Translations under genes and position numbers: made by a program
The notes under the pieces: generated by a model
The model's input: only the letters and a program-made list of their open reading frames with translations
Database searches by the model: none
What the model was told of the DNA's origin: nothing
From: an uncultured Lachnospiraceae bacterium
Lineage (GTDB): Bacteria > Bacillota > Clostridia > Lachnospirales > Lachnospiraceae
Assembly: GCA_946558465.1 (NCBI GenBank)
Contig: CAMNTM010000001.1
Coordinates: 248,001 to 312,000 of the forward strand
Direction: 5' to 3'
Length of the DNA: 64,000 nt
Shown here: positions 35,508-44,731 of the stretch, piece by piece
Numbering within the stretch: the first letter of the stretch is position 1
How the letters are laid out: each line of letters opens with the position of its first letter

Positions 35508-35726
35508 CGGCGCTGCCTCCCTTCCTATGTATTCCGGCACGCCGGCTTTCATAAACTCGGGAGGCTACCACCCTGTCATGGGTACTTTCCGTAGATGTAT
35601 TGTAACACGAAGATATATGAATGGCAATTAGTTCTTTAAATTTGTTTGCAGGTATCACGATACCCGCCCCAAATCCAGTATTCATCAAATAATTAGAGCC
35701 ATTTTAGAGCCAACAGGCATAAAGCA

Positions 35727-35763
35727 ATCCCGGAAATGCCCATTTTATCAGCATTTCCGGGAT
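35727..35763 (-). terminator. guaA terminator
   Basis: Perfect 13-bp stem (atcccggaaatgc / gcatttccgggat) with an 11-base loop, 8 bases after the guaA stop. The U-tract on the minus strand is poor (TTGCTTTAT), but the stem is strong. Confidence 0.7.
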
Positions 35764-35771
35764 CCTATCCG

Positions 35772-37319
35772 TTACTCGAACTCAATCGTCCCCGGCGGCT
35801 TCGAAGTCAGATCATACATAACCCGGTTGACCCCTTTTACTTCATTAATAATCCGGCTCATTACCTTCTGCAGCACCTCAAACGGTATCTCCGCCGCTTC
35901 TGCAGTCATGAAATCAACCGTATTCACCGCCCGGAGCGCCACTGCATAATCATAGGTTCTTTCATCCCCCATAACGCCGACGCTCTGCATATTTGTAAGC
36001 GCGGCAAAATACTGCCCTATATCTCTGGCAATACCGGCTTTTGCAATCTCCTCCCGGTAAATCGCATCCGCATCCTGCACTATCTTTACTTTCTCTGCAG
36101 TCACCTCGCCGATAATCCGAATTCCAAGCCCCGGTCCGGGAAACGGCTGACGGAATACCAGATGCTCCGGAATTCCAAGCTCTAAACCTGCTTTCCGTAC
36201 CTCATCCTTAAACAAATCACGAAGCGGCTCAATAATTTCCTTAAAATCGACATAATCCGGTAATCCACCCACATTATGATGTGACTTAATCACTGCCGAC
36301 TCTCCGCCCAGCCCGCTTTCTACTACATCCGGGTAAATGGTTCCCTGAACAAGAAAATCTACAGCACCGATTTTTTTAGCTTCTTCTTCAAATACACGGA
36401 TAAATTCCTCTCCGATAATCTTTCTTTTCTTCTCCGGCTCTGACACGCCCGCCAGCTTACCATAAAATCTCTGCTGTGCATTTACACGGATAAAGTTCAA
36501 ATCATATGAACCCTCTGTTCCGAATACCTCTTCTACCTCATCTCCTTCATTTTTACGAAGAAGCCCGTGATCCACGAATACACAAGTCAGCTGTTCGCCG
36601 ACAGCCTTCGATAAAAGCACTGCGGCTACCGAAGAATCCACTCCGCCCGATAGTGCACATAGAACCTTTCCGCCGCCGACCTTTTCTCGAATCTGCCGTA
36701 TTGACTCCTCCACAAATGAATCCATCCTCCAGTCTCCTGCACAGCCGCATACACCAAGTACAAAATTTGACAGCATTTTTGTTCCCTCTGCCGTATGCAG
36801 CACCTCCGGATGAAATTGTATAGCATACAACTTATTTTTTTCGTTTTCCGCAGCCGCAGCCGGGCAATCTGCAGTATGTGCCGTTATCTCAAATTCCGGC
36901 GCTGTTTTAGAAATATAATCAAAATGACTCATCCAGCATATTGTTTTTGGCGATACGTCCGCAAATATCTTAGAGTCTGACTTATCAATAAGCACCTCCG
37001 TCTTCCCATATTCCCGGACATCGGCACGCTCAACTCTTCCTCCCAGCACATGCATCATAAGCTGAGCGCCATAACAAAGCCCCAAAACAGGAATTCCCAG
37101 CTCAAATAATTCCTTAGAATACGTTGGAGAATCCTCCTCATAGCAGCTGTTCGGACCTCCGGTCAAAATAATTCCCTTCGGTTTCATTGCCTTAATCTTC
37201 TCAAGCTCTGTCTTATAAGAATAAATCTCGCAATAAACATTACACTCCCGGACTCGTCTTGCCACCAGCTGATTATATTGTCCGCCAAAATCCAGTACAA
37301 TCACTAACTCTCTTTTCAC
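35772..37319 (-). CDS. guaA: GMP synthase (glutamine-hydrolysing)
   Basis: 515 aa from the GTG at 37319 (GAGGAGG 7 bases upstream); an ATG at 37349 is open but lacks a site. It converts XMP, ATP and glutamine to GMP. The N-terminal class I amidotransferase domain has nucleophile motif GLCYGAQ and FHPEV; the ATP-pyrophosphatase P-loop is LSGGVDSS; the C-terminal dimerisation domain ends KPPGTIEFE. Full length. The 3' end of guaA is a known integration site for genomic islands, and a mobile remnant lies just beyond it. Confidence 0.96.
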   Translation of the reverse strand: MKRELVIVLDFGGQYNQLVARRVRECNVYCEIYSYKTELEKIKAMKPKGIILTGGPNSCYEEDSPTYSKELFELGIPVLGLCYGAQLMMHVLGGRVERADVREYGKTEVLIDKSDSKIFADVSPKTICWMSHFDYISKTAPEFEITAHTADCPAAAAENEKNKLYAIQFHPEVLHTAEGTKMLSNFVLGVCGCAGDWRMDSFVEESIRQIREKVGGGKVLCALSGGVDSSVAAVLLSKAVGEQLTCVFVDHGLLRKNEGDEVEEVFGTEGSYDLNFIRVNAQQRFYGKLAGVSEPEKKRKIIGEEFIRVFEEEAKKIGAVDFLVQGTIYPDVVESGLGGESAVIKSHHNVGGLPDYVDFKEIIEPLRDLFKDEVRKAGLELGIPEHLVFRQPFPGPGLGIRIIGEVTAEKVKIVQDADAIYREEIAKAGIARDIGQYFAALTNMQSVGVMGDERTYDYAVALRAVNTVDFMTAEAAEIPFEVLQKVMSRIINEVKGVNRVMYDLTSKPPGTIEFE

Positions 37320-37357
37320 CTGCGTTCCTCCTCTTAATATCTTCTGCAACTGCTTTC

Positions 37358-37386
37358 ATTATAAGATAGACAAACCTTATTTACAA
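37358..37386 (-). promoter_or_regulatory. guaA promoter
   Basis: On the minus strand, TTGTAA (37381-37386), 17 bases, TATAAT (37358-37363), 38 bases before the GTG. No purine-riboswitch structure is evident in the short leader. Confidence 0.75.
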
Positions 37387-37428
37387 TGCCCGATACTCCT
37401 TTTCATGCTTTTTCTAATAAATACAGAC

Positions 37429-38769
37429 CTACACCAATGCCCGCTTCTTCCATCTCCCTGTAAAATATCTCACTGCAAAGCATATTGCCCGGAATGTCCA
37501 GTCAATCACCATCGCAATCCACACTCCAAACACTCCCATACCCATATATTTTCCCAGCACATAACTAAATCCTATCCTAAATATCCACATGGACAAAATT
37601 GAAATATACATACACGCCTTCGCATCTCCCGACGCGCGGAAAGTACCCGGCAGAATAAATGACAGCGGCCATATCAGTACTCCGCTGATTCCGTGAAAAT
37701 GTATAATCTGTGCTGTTACCTGCGCTGTTTGTTCCGAAAGGTTATATGCCCTCAAAATCATTGGCAGCACAGAAAATACCCCTGCTACCGTTACCGCCAT
37801 ACTTATGTGCGTAATAATCAGAAACTTTTTATTGTAATATTTTACCTGCTCATAATCACCGGCCCCGACACATCGGGCAATTACAGTCGTTACTGCCAGC
37901 GAAACAGCCATCCCCGGAAGAATCTGAAACAATGCAATTGCATTGCTCACTGCATTTGCTGCAATTGCGTAGGTGCCAAAGGAAGATACCAGACTTAGCA
38001 CCATAATCTTCCCAAGCTGAAACATACTGTTTTCCAGACTGTTCGGCACTCCAACGCTTAAGATTTTCTTCACCTGTACCCAGTCTATCCTGTAATGCAG
38101 TGTTCTTTCTATATGAAGTACCTGTTTTTCATTACAAAGCAGCACAATTATAATAAGTGCTGCGGTTATTCTGGACACGAGCGTGGGAATCGCAACTCCC
38201 TCTGTTCCTCTGTGAAATCCATAGATTAAAATGGCATTTCCGCTTACATTTATAATATTCATAACAATAGATACTCTCATGGATATCCCGGAGTTTCCCA
38301 TCGCGCGGAAAATCGCCGCACCGCCATTGTACATTGCCATAAATGGAATAGAAGCTGTTACAATCAGAAGATAAGTGTTTGCGTGAGACATAACCTCTGG
38401 TTCTATATTCCCAAATACCCCGTGCAGGATAAAATACCTTCCTGCATAGACCGCTGCTGTAACAATTAATGCACTTATTGTAATAAACCACACAAGCTGT
38501 GTCGCTGATTTCCGTGCCATTTCCGGATTTTTCTGTCCAAGATACTGGCCGGCTGCTACTGCACCGCCTGTCGCCAATGCCGAAAAAATATTAATAAGCA
38601 GCACCATAATCTGATCCACCAGAGACACTCCGGACACTGCTGCTTCGCCTACACTTGCAATCATAATAGAATCCGCCATACCTACCAGAACTGCCAGAAG
38701 CTGTTCGATGATAAGCGGAATGATAAGCTTTACAAGCGCTTTATTATCAAAAAGATATTCTTTATTCAT
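37429..38769 (-). CDS. MATE family efflux transporter
   Basis: 446 aa with about twelve helices in two similar halves. It starts NKEYLFDNKALVKLIIPLII, has EQLLAVLVGMADSIMIASVG, typical of the NorM/DinF-related clostridial group, and AAGQYLGQKNPEMARKSA in the first half. Exchanges cations or drugs for Na+ or H+ at the membrane. The promoter lies within a long palindrome just upstream. Confidence 0.92.
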   Translation of the reverse strand: MNKEYLFDNKALVKLIIPLIIEQLLAVLVGMADSIMIASVGEAAVSGVSLVDQIMVLLINIFSALATGGAVAAGQYLGQKNPEMARKSATQLVWFITISALIVTAAVYAGRYFILHGVFGNIEPEVMSHANTYLLIVTASIPFMAMYNGGAAIFRAMGNSGISMRVSIVMNIINVSGNAILIYGFHRGTEGVAIPTLVSRITAALIIIVLLCNEKQVLHIERTLHYRIDWVQVKKILSVGVPNSLENSMFQLGKIMVLSLVSSFGTYAIAANAVSNAIALFQILPGMAVSLAVTTVIARCVGAGDYEQVKYYNKKFLIITHISMAVTVAGVFSVLPMILRAYNLSEQTAQVTAQIIHFHGISGVLIWPLSFILPGTFRASGDAKACMYISILSMWIFRIGFSYVLGKYMGMGVFGVWIAMVIDWTFRAICFAVRYFTGRWKKRALV

Positions 38770-38772
38770 AAT

Positions 38773-38821
38773 GCAAAACTCCTCACCGTATTATTATACG
38801 CCGAGGAGTTTTGCGAAACAA
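38773..38821 (-). promoter_or_regulatory. MATE promoter embedded in a 12-bp inverted repeat
   Basis: Perfect arms gcaaaactcctc (38773-38784) and gaggagttttgc (38803-38814) flank 18 bases. On the minus strand TTGTTT (38816-38821), 17 bases, TATAAT (38793-38798) gives a promoter whose -10 lies in the centre of the repeat. The proximal arm also contains the ribosome site GAGGAG. This is either an operator for a repressor or, if transcription starts further upstream, a hairpin that hides the ribosome site. Confidence 0.65.
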
Positions 38822-38841
38822 GAATTACTTTTATTACTTTC

Positions 38842-39072
38842 TTATGCTGCGAGATATTTCTCAATATCCTGAAGAAGATCCTGACATTCATCCTCATAGA
38901 CTTTAAGCTCAATTTCTTTATTAAAGCCCAGATTCATAAGACCAAGAAGTGACTTGGCATCAACAATGCATCTTCCGCTTTTCATATCCATATCATATGG
39001 GTATTTTTCCACCACTTTTACAAAATTCATTACATCATCAGGATTTGAAAACACTACAGTTTTTCTACTCAT
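38842..39072 (-). CDS. HPr-like protein lacking the phosphorylatable histidine
   Basis: 76 aa. It keeps the HPr core around Ser41 (CIVDAKSLLGLMNLG, compare the Ser46 region of HPr) and the following strand and helix. The N-terminal G-x-H-x-R-P active-site loop is absent: the region reads NPDDVMNFVKVVEKY. It cannot accept phosphate from enzyme I at His15. A regulatory or structural relative of HPr is likely (inference). Upstream are TTTACC and TATGAT promoter-like boxes 18 bases apart and AGGAGGG before the ATG. Confidence 0.8.
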   Translation of the reverse strand: MSRKTVVFSNPDDVMNFVKVVEKYPYDMDMKSGRCIVDAKSLLGLMNLGFNKEIELKVYEDECQDLLQDIEKYLAA

Positions 39073-39255
39073 TTTAATCCCTCCTTTTTTGTTGCAAACA
39101 TATTATCATACTTTTTTGCCGAAAAAAAGGTAAATACTGTAAGAACTTTTTCCTGATTCTTCCGGATTTTTGTGCATCTTGTTTCTTGCTTTCATGCACA
39201 CTTTTCCTTTACCAGTAAAATTTAGCTGATTAATAGAATGGTTCTGACAAAAAAC

Positions 39256-40776
39256 TTAAGAGTTCTCTCCTACTTCCTTAATTGCCCTTGATTTTACTAT
39301 TACACTGCCTGAAAACATATTATAGCATCCATAATCCTCTCCGCTCTCTTCTGTCCGCAGACTATATACAATAATAAAATCACATGTATTCTGCGCCTCC
39401 TTTACTATTCTGGTATCTGCCGACACTCCCAGCAGCCCGACCAGCTCCGCGTCTGCCGGATATTGTCTGTCTTCATCCGGACTGCCGGAATCCTTAACAT
39501 GTATATACAAATCTGAATAATCTATTTCGCTCAGAGGAACAACCTCTTCCCATGCCGAATAATAGTATGGCTCGCTGTTTATAGAAACCAACTCCTCCAG
39601 CTCTTGAATCCTTTCATAAACTTCTATATTACCCTCCACTTTCTTTCTCTCAAAATACGCATTTGTCTTTAAGCTGCTCATAATTCCTTCTTGTGCAGTC
39701 TTTGCAAATTCTACCGCTTCCATATTCCTTAATGCTGAAAGCGCCATGAATGTCTCCTCTGTCTCAGAAGTGTCTTTTTTATTCTCTTCCGCTTCCCTTT
39801 TAACTGCTTTGTCAGCATCACTTTTTTTTAATTCCGTCTGCACCTCTGATCCCATACACCATTCGCCCCTTATTTTCACGTATCCGTCAAGCATACCGCC
39901 CAATCCAGATACCAAAACACAGGGAATCCCTGAATAATCACACAGCATCTTCAGTGCACAGGCTCTATCATTACTTTCCAGCCCGATTCCATTGACTACA
40001 ATATCGAGCTTTTCATTGAAATATGCAGCCATCTCTGCCGGTCTTTCCCTTTTTACTCCGTCAAAAACCTGCTGAATACTCTGCTCACGTCTTTCAATCG
40101 CCTCTTTGACTGCCTCCGCACTCTGATAAGCCTCATTCCTTATATCATAGCTTCTGTTATGATTCTTCAACAGGAAATATACTTTGTACTCATACAGCTG
40201 TGCGCCTTCACTGGTGTCTCTTACAGTACATATACGTTCAAGCTTTGGAGTATCGCTAAGCCAGAATACCTCCGGACAGTCCAGCCTGAATGCATTGTAC
40301 GCATTTTCTATATTCTCCTGTATACTGCCCCATTCCTCCTCTGTCATCTTAGCTGTGGTATTCACATTCAAGACTTCTATTCCATTAAATACATCCTCTT
40401 TTCCATTGGTGTACTCTATCTTAACTGCTGTGTCCTCAGAAAATGCACTATCTTCAATCAAAACATCCTCCTCTTCGTCATTATCTGCACCCTCAATCAA
40501 TGTGAAATAAAAATCTGATGCATAATCAGGAAAATTCATACGTCCTATCCAGTCTGTCCTGCTCTCACCTTCACAAAAAAATTCCCAGCTCATATTCCGA
40601 AGCGCTTCTTCACAATCGAGTGTCGATTTTGTTCCTGTAATTTTAATAACAGCTCCTTCCGCCGTTTCAGAATCATTTTCCTCTATTTCTTGTGCATCTG
40701 ATACAATTTCCACTGTACTGCCTGCCAAAAATATCGTAATAATAAGCGCCAGCAGGCGCCTTAATCTTTTTTCCAT
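39256..40776 (-). CDS. Secreted protein with a degenerate transglutaminase-like region (smaller paralogue)
   Basis: 506 aa. Signal peptide: MEKRLRRLLALIITIFLAGS. About 50-330 parallels the N-terminal part of the neighbouring 1167-aa protein over its whole length (SWEFFCEG, WIGRMNFPDYA, NGKEDVFNGIEVLN, MTEEEWGSIQENIENAYNAF, EVFWLSDTPK, YDIRNEAYQSAEAV). The segment RACALKMLCDYSGIPCVLVSG resembles the helix and strand around a transglutaminase-like active site, but the later His and Asp motifs are missing (GEWCMGSEV). No wall-sorting tail, so probably secreted or associated. Same strand, directly downstream of its larger paralogue. Confidence 0.75.
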   Translation of the reverse strand: MEKRLRRLLALIITIFLAGSTVEIVSDAQEIEENDSETAEGAVIKITGTKSTLDCEEALRNMSWEFFCEGESRTDWIGRMNFPDYASDFYFTLIEGADNDEEEDVLIEDSAFSEDTAVKIEYTNGKEDVFNGIEVLNVNTTAKMTEEEWGSIQENIENAYNAFRLDCPEVFWLSDTPKLERICTVRDTSEGAQLYEYKVYFLLKNHNRSYDIRNEAYQSAEAVKEAIERREQSIQQVFDGVKRERPAEMAAYFNEKLDIVVNGIGLESNDRACALKMLCDYSGIPCVLVSGLGGMLDGYVKIRGEWCMGSEVQTELKKSDADKAVKREAEENKKDTSETEETFMALSALRNMEAVEFAKTAQEGIMSSLKTNAYFERKKVEGNIEVYERIQELEELVSINSEPYYYSAWEEVVPLSEIDYSDLYIHVKDSGSPDEDRQYPADAELVGLLGVSADTRIVKEAQNTCDFIIVYSLRTEESGEDYGCYNMFSGSVIVKSRAIKEVGENS

Positions 40777-40920
40777 TCTCTTCTATCTCCCTGCATATAC
40801 TTACGTCATATTAATCATATCATCTTTGATATTTCTATTGTGCAGGCGGACTACAAAAATGTCAAGTCATCCTTTCTTTTTACTAGCGCAAATACAATTC
40901 CCTTATAAAATATAGGAAAA

Positions 40921-40946
40921 GCGGTACAATCTCAAACTGTACCGCC
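40921..40946 (-). terminator. Terminator of the 1167-aa surface gene
   Basis: Perfect arms gcggtaca / tgtaccgc with a 10-base loop, followed on the minus strand by TTTTCC, 20 bases after the gene. Confidence 0.75.
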
Positions 40947-40966
40947 ATCCAAAATATTACTATCTA

Positions 40967-43900
40967 TTATTTTTTCTTCGCTTTAGGTTTTTTCCTTAAT
41001 GCAAACAAACCACAAATTACCGCTCCTGTCAAACCAAACAAAACTGCATAAACTAAAATCTGTGCATTATCTCCTGTTAATGCTCCTAATACTTTTCCGT
41101 TAACAGCTGTTCCCGTTCCGCCTCCGGCTGCTGTCCCGCTTCCACTTCCAGTTGTTGTGCCTGCCGCTGCCCTGGTTGCCGGGTTATTAGTAGTCGTATT
41201 AGAATTAGGGGTGTTAGGATTAGACGGGTTATTGGGGTTATTGGGGTTATTAGGGTCATCTGGATTAGTCGGATTATTAGGGTCATCTGGATTAGTCGGA
41301 TTATTAGCATTTGGATCCTCTTCCCAGCCGATTGCAATCGGAGATAAGCCTGTTACTGTAAACTGAAGTCCATCAGCCGCTTTTACCAAATCCTCTTCTT
41401 CCTCATCCCAGCTTTCCGTTTTTCCCGGTTTTTTACCATTCACCTCTGTCGTGAACATATGCACTGCTGCAAACTTATTAATATTCGGATTTACCTCCTC
41501 TGGATATGGATAAGGGAATGTTACCCTTACTCCGCCCTTAGGAAATCCTATCTCATCATCCTTTGGCTCATCCTTTACTTCTTCCCACTCCCATTTTCCG
41601 TCTGGATTTTTGACCAGCAAAATTACATCATATACTACAATATTTTCTTCCGGTATTGTCGGTTTAAGTTCAAGAAGCTCTTCCCGCAGCTGTTCCTCTA
41701 TCTCCTCTGCAGTCATTCCAAGCTCCTCATCCTCATATTTTCTTGAAATTCCCTCTTCAACCTCCAGCTTATATTCCTCTCCTTCGGCTGTAAATGGAAA
41801 ACTGTATTTGACCGTATGAGCTTTAGGAACGACATCTACCTCATATGTCGCCTCTGCCGCCTGATAATCCTCTGTCTTAGTTGCTGTTGCAGTTATAGTT
41901 GCATGCCCTACGCTGTCGGCACTGATAGTTGCTGTACCTCCCTCGTAATCTACACTGACACTGGGATCATCACTCGTAAATTTAACATCGCTTCCTTCCA
42001 CTGTCGTAAGCTGTACTTCCTGGCTGTCTCCCTTAACCATCTTTACTTTCTCGTGCTCAAATTTAAAATCAATCTGAGGCGCTTTATCAACCACGGTTAC
42101 TGGGAAAGAAATTTTATAATCCTGATAATTCTTCGCATTTCCTATGCTGACAAGCACAGTAGCTGTCTGGCCTAAAAGACTCTCACTGTCTGTTATCTTA
42201 TATTCTACCGTCGCACCACCGGTAGCAGCTCCTTCTCTTGGAGCTATCTCAAAAATAGAGTCATCCCCCAAAACATCTACCTTGGTAATTCTTGCTCCTG
42301 CTTCTATATACTCATTCAAGTCAATTACCGCATTCTTCCCATACTTCGTATCCTGCGCCGACAATTCTATATCCGCTTTTGGCGCCTTCGTAATCGTGAA
42401 CGGGAAATTAAATAGTTTAGTTTCATCCCATGTATATCTCTGTCCTTTAGGAGATATATGTATATTAGCACTTTCACCTGTTCCTATCGTAGCATCTAGG
42501 TTATTGGTATATCGTACTTCATAATCTGTATGCAGTGTCAAGACCTCCGGAACACCGTCAACCGTAACTGTAACTTCTACCGGAGGCGTCTTATTGCTTC
42601 CATTATATTCAAGAGAATACTCCTGATCTATAGCCGCATTCAACTGGCCTGAAATAATTGTTTTCGGAGTACTTGAATAAGAAATCCTCACATCTGGTAT
42701 GATTGATTCCTCCCTGTCCGCATAAACACAGTCTTCCTTACCCAGTGTATAATTATACCGGTTATTTCCTGTCAAGGTTAACTTAATCCGTACAGTCCCT
42801 CTGATTCCTCCGTCTACCTCGTGATCCCTCAAATCCTGCAAATCGTCAGCCGTCTCCAGAACCGGAAGCACTTCTACTTCAACATTGCCGGCCGGTGTAC
42901 TGTCCCAGGTTATTCCCGGCTTTATCTGCGGTGTAAAATCTTCCTTCGGATTCGTTCCCTTATATTTGCGGTCATATATAAGTCCGCTTGTATATACGGT
43001 AAGCTGTTTACACTTTATCTCCGGTATCTCTCCTGTAAATTCCCCATGTACTCTTCCGTCCTGTCCATAATATCCATTATATTCTATTGTATATTTTTGC
43101 CCTGAGCCGGCTTGAGGATAAGTAGCAGCAGAACCTTGTGTAAGAGAAAATTTTAAATCTGTCACTTCCTCATTGCCGACCTTAGCATAAAGATCGGGAG
43201 AATTCATAACTGTAACTAATTGTCCAAACGAGTGTCCAAAAACTCGTTCTTTCTCATCGGCCAGCGTTACTACCTTTCCAATTATGTCTGCACTTGTGGC
43301 TACGCTGTCTCCTGCTCCGCCCTCTCCTCTTTTATAAATCGTCGCTTCTACAGGCTCTGTTGCAGCCCTGGTCATGGTCCCTGCCACTTCTGCCTTCTCA
43401 ACGCTGCGCAGCGCCGGGCGGGCTGTAACAATTTCTTTTTTCTCTTCTGCTTTTTTCTCGCTGCTCTCCTGCTTCTCGGTCTTCTTTTCTTCTTTCTTCT
43501 CCTCTTCGGCCTTCTTACTTTCCTCTGCAGCCTTTACCTCATTGGCAGCATACCATACGCCGTCTATATTTACATAGGCCTCCAGAGCTCCGCCTGCACC
43601 ATAAGCCAGGACACAGGGAACACCCGCATTATCACACAGCAGCTTCCAGGCGCGTGCCGGACTATCTGCATCCCCGCCCATACTCTTAGCTGCTGCCTCC
43701 AGATTCTCATTGAAGTACACAATTGCCTTTGTTACATCATCCTCTGTCACTCCGGCAAGTACTTCCTGCACACATTGATCACGCTCAGCTGCCGCTGTCC
43801 ATACTGCCTCTGCACTTTGATATTCTTCTTTTCGTATATCATAATCCTTATCATGTGTCTTCAGTACAAAATATACCACATAATTATAAACTGCCGTACC

Positions 43901-44470
43901 ATCTTCTGCTGCCTGCTCTGTACAGATACGTATAACCTTCGGGCTGTCACTCAGCCAGAATACACCTGGATAATCCCTCTGAAATGCTATATATGCACTG
44001 CTGAGATTTTCCTGTATTGTCCCCCACTCTTCATCTGTCATAGCAGCTGCAAGACTGGTATTTAAAACTTCTATTCCGTTGAAGGAGATTTCTTTTCCAT
44101 TGCTGTAAGCCGCCTTGACAGCTGTCTCTTCTGAAAATGCACCGTCCTCAATAAATGCGCCGTCAAAACCACTTGACAACGTATTATATAAACCTGCCGC
44201 ATAGTCTGGAAGATTCATACGCTCTATCCAGCTTCCGCATCCCTCCGCTTCAAGGAAATACTCCAAATTCATATTCTTGGACACCTCTGCACTATTAAGT
44301 GTTTCACGCGCCCCTGTGACTCTTTCTCCGGCAGATGCAGATACCCCCGTACCTTCCGCATCTGGCTCTCCTATTTCCTGTGCAAACACAGACATACTTG
44401 TCATACTTCCCACCAACACTGTTGTTAAGACTGCTGCCAGCGTCCGCTTAAGTCCTTGTCTCATCTTCAT
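40967..44470 (-). CDS. Large wall-anchored protein with a degenerate transglutaminase-like region and Ig-like repeats
   Basis: 1167 aa. Signal peptide (about 1-30, ending VFAQE). About 55-310 is the region shared with the 506-aa neighbour (ARAWKLLCDNAGVPCVLAYG, catalytic His and Asp not evident). A Lys/Glu-rich linker (about 318-350) follows. Then come several beta-sandwich repeats including MBG- or Big2-like pieces (SVDYEGGTATISADSVGHAT). An Asn/Pro/Asp stalk with tandem repeats precedes ALTGDN, a membrane helix (ILVYAVLFGLTGAVICGLFA) and the tail RKKPKAKKK. This TGD tail is a non-canonical sortase signal. Exported and displayed on the cell surface; function unknown. Confidence 0.85.
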   Translation of the reverse strand: MKMRQGLKRTLAAVLTTVLVGSMTSMSVFAQEIGEPDAEGTGVSASAGERVTGARETLNSAEVSKNMNLEYFLEAEGCGSWIERMNLPDYAAGLYNTLSSGFDGAFIEDGAFSEETAVKAAYSNGKEISFNGIEVLNTSLAAAMTDEEWGTIQENLSSAYIAFQRDYPGVFWLSDSPKVIRICTEQAAEDGTAVYNYVVYFVLKTHDKDYDIRKEEYQSAEAVWTAAAERDQCVQEVLAGVTEDDVTKAIVYFNENLEAAAKSMGGDADSPARAWKLLCDNAGVPCVLAYGAGGALEAYVNIDGVWYAANEVKAAEESKKAEEEKKEEKKTEKQESSEKKAEEKKEIVTARPALRSVEKAEVAGTMTRAATEPVEATIYKRGEGGAGDSVATSADIIGKVVTLADEKERVFGHSFGQLVTVMNSPDLYAKVGNEEVTDLKFSLTQGSAATYPQAGSGQKYTIEYNGYYGQDGRVHGEFTGEIPEIKCKQLTVYTSGLIYDRKYKGTNPKEDFTPQIKPGITWDSTPAGNVEVEVLPVLETADDLQDLRDHEVDGGIRGTVRIKLTLTGNNRYNYTLGKEDCVYADREESIIPDVRISYSSTPKTIISGQLNAAIDQEYSLEYNGSNKTPPVEVTVTVDGVPEVLTLHTDYEVRYTNNLDATIGTGESANIHISPKGQRYTWDETKLFNFPFTITKAPKADIELSAQDTKYGKNAVIDLNEYIEAGARITKVDVLGDDSIFEIAPREGAATGGATVEYKITDSESLLGQTATVLVSIGNAKNYQDYKISFPVTVVDKAPQIDFKFEHEKVKMVKGDSQEVQLTTVEGSDVKFTSDDPSVSVDYEGGTATISADSVGHATITATATKTEDYQAAEATYEVDVVPKAHTVKYSFPFTAEGEEYKLEVEEGISRKYEDEELGMTAEEIEEQLREELLELKPTIPEENIVVYDVILLVKNPDGKWEWEEVKDEPKDDEIGFPKGGVRVTFPYPYPEEVNPNINKFAAVHMFTTEVNGKKPGKTESWDEEEEDLVKAADGLQFTVTGLSPIAIGWEEDPNANNPTNPDDPNNPTNPDDPNNPNNPNNPSNPNTPNSNTTTNNPATRAAAGTTTGSGSGTAAGGGTGTAVNGKVLGALTGDNAQILVYAVLFGLTGAVICGLFALRKKPKAKKK
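41249..41302. repeat. 27-bp perfect tandem repeat in the stalk of the surface protein
   Basis: Two identical 27-base units (41249-41275, 41276-41302), each encoding nine residues of the Asn-Pro-Thr-Asn-Pro-Asp-Asp pattern, next to degenerate 9-base units (ttattgggg). Likely to vary in copy number by slippage. Confidence 0.85.
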
Positions 44471-44679
44471 TAGAAATCACTCCCTGTTTTATACTAGACC
44501 TATCAAAACAATAGCGGCGACTTTTCAAGCCACCTAACTATTTATCGAACGTTTTCCTTATATACATAACTATTTTTATTATATAGATAAAAAAATATGC
44601 TGTCAACAGCCATAAATGACTTGTTTTAACAAAAACTCCCAAATATCTTCATGAACATTTATTTATATTTATACATAAA

Positions 44680-44728
44680 AGTCCCACAAAGAACCAAGCC
44701 TCAAAAAACCTGATTCCCTGCGGGACTC
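44680..44728 (-). terminator. Terminator of the HD-domain gene
   Basis: Arms agtccca / cgggact with imperfect extension, followed on the minus strand by TTTTATG. The remainder of the gap to the surface gene is AT-rich; no gene seen. Confidence 0.5.
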
Positions 44729-44731
44729 TTT

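Noticed and set aside
35700-35771. attR-type repeat of the guaA end
   Set aside because: Looked for a second copy of the last guaA bases around the island and saw none; only a terminator hairpin.
37320-37428. Purine riboswitch upstream of guaA
   Set aside because: The leader between promoter and GTG is under 40 bases, too short for the aptamer.
43220-44065. 281-aa plus-strand ORF
   Set aside because: Antisense to the 1167-aa surface gene; composition is typical of shadow frames.
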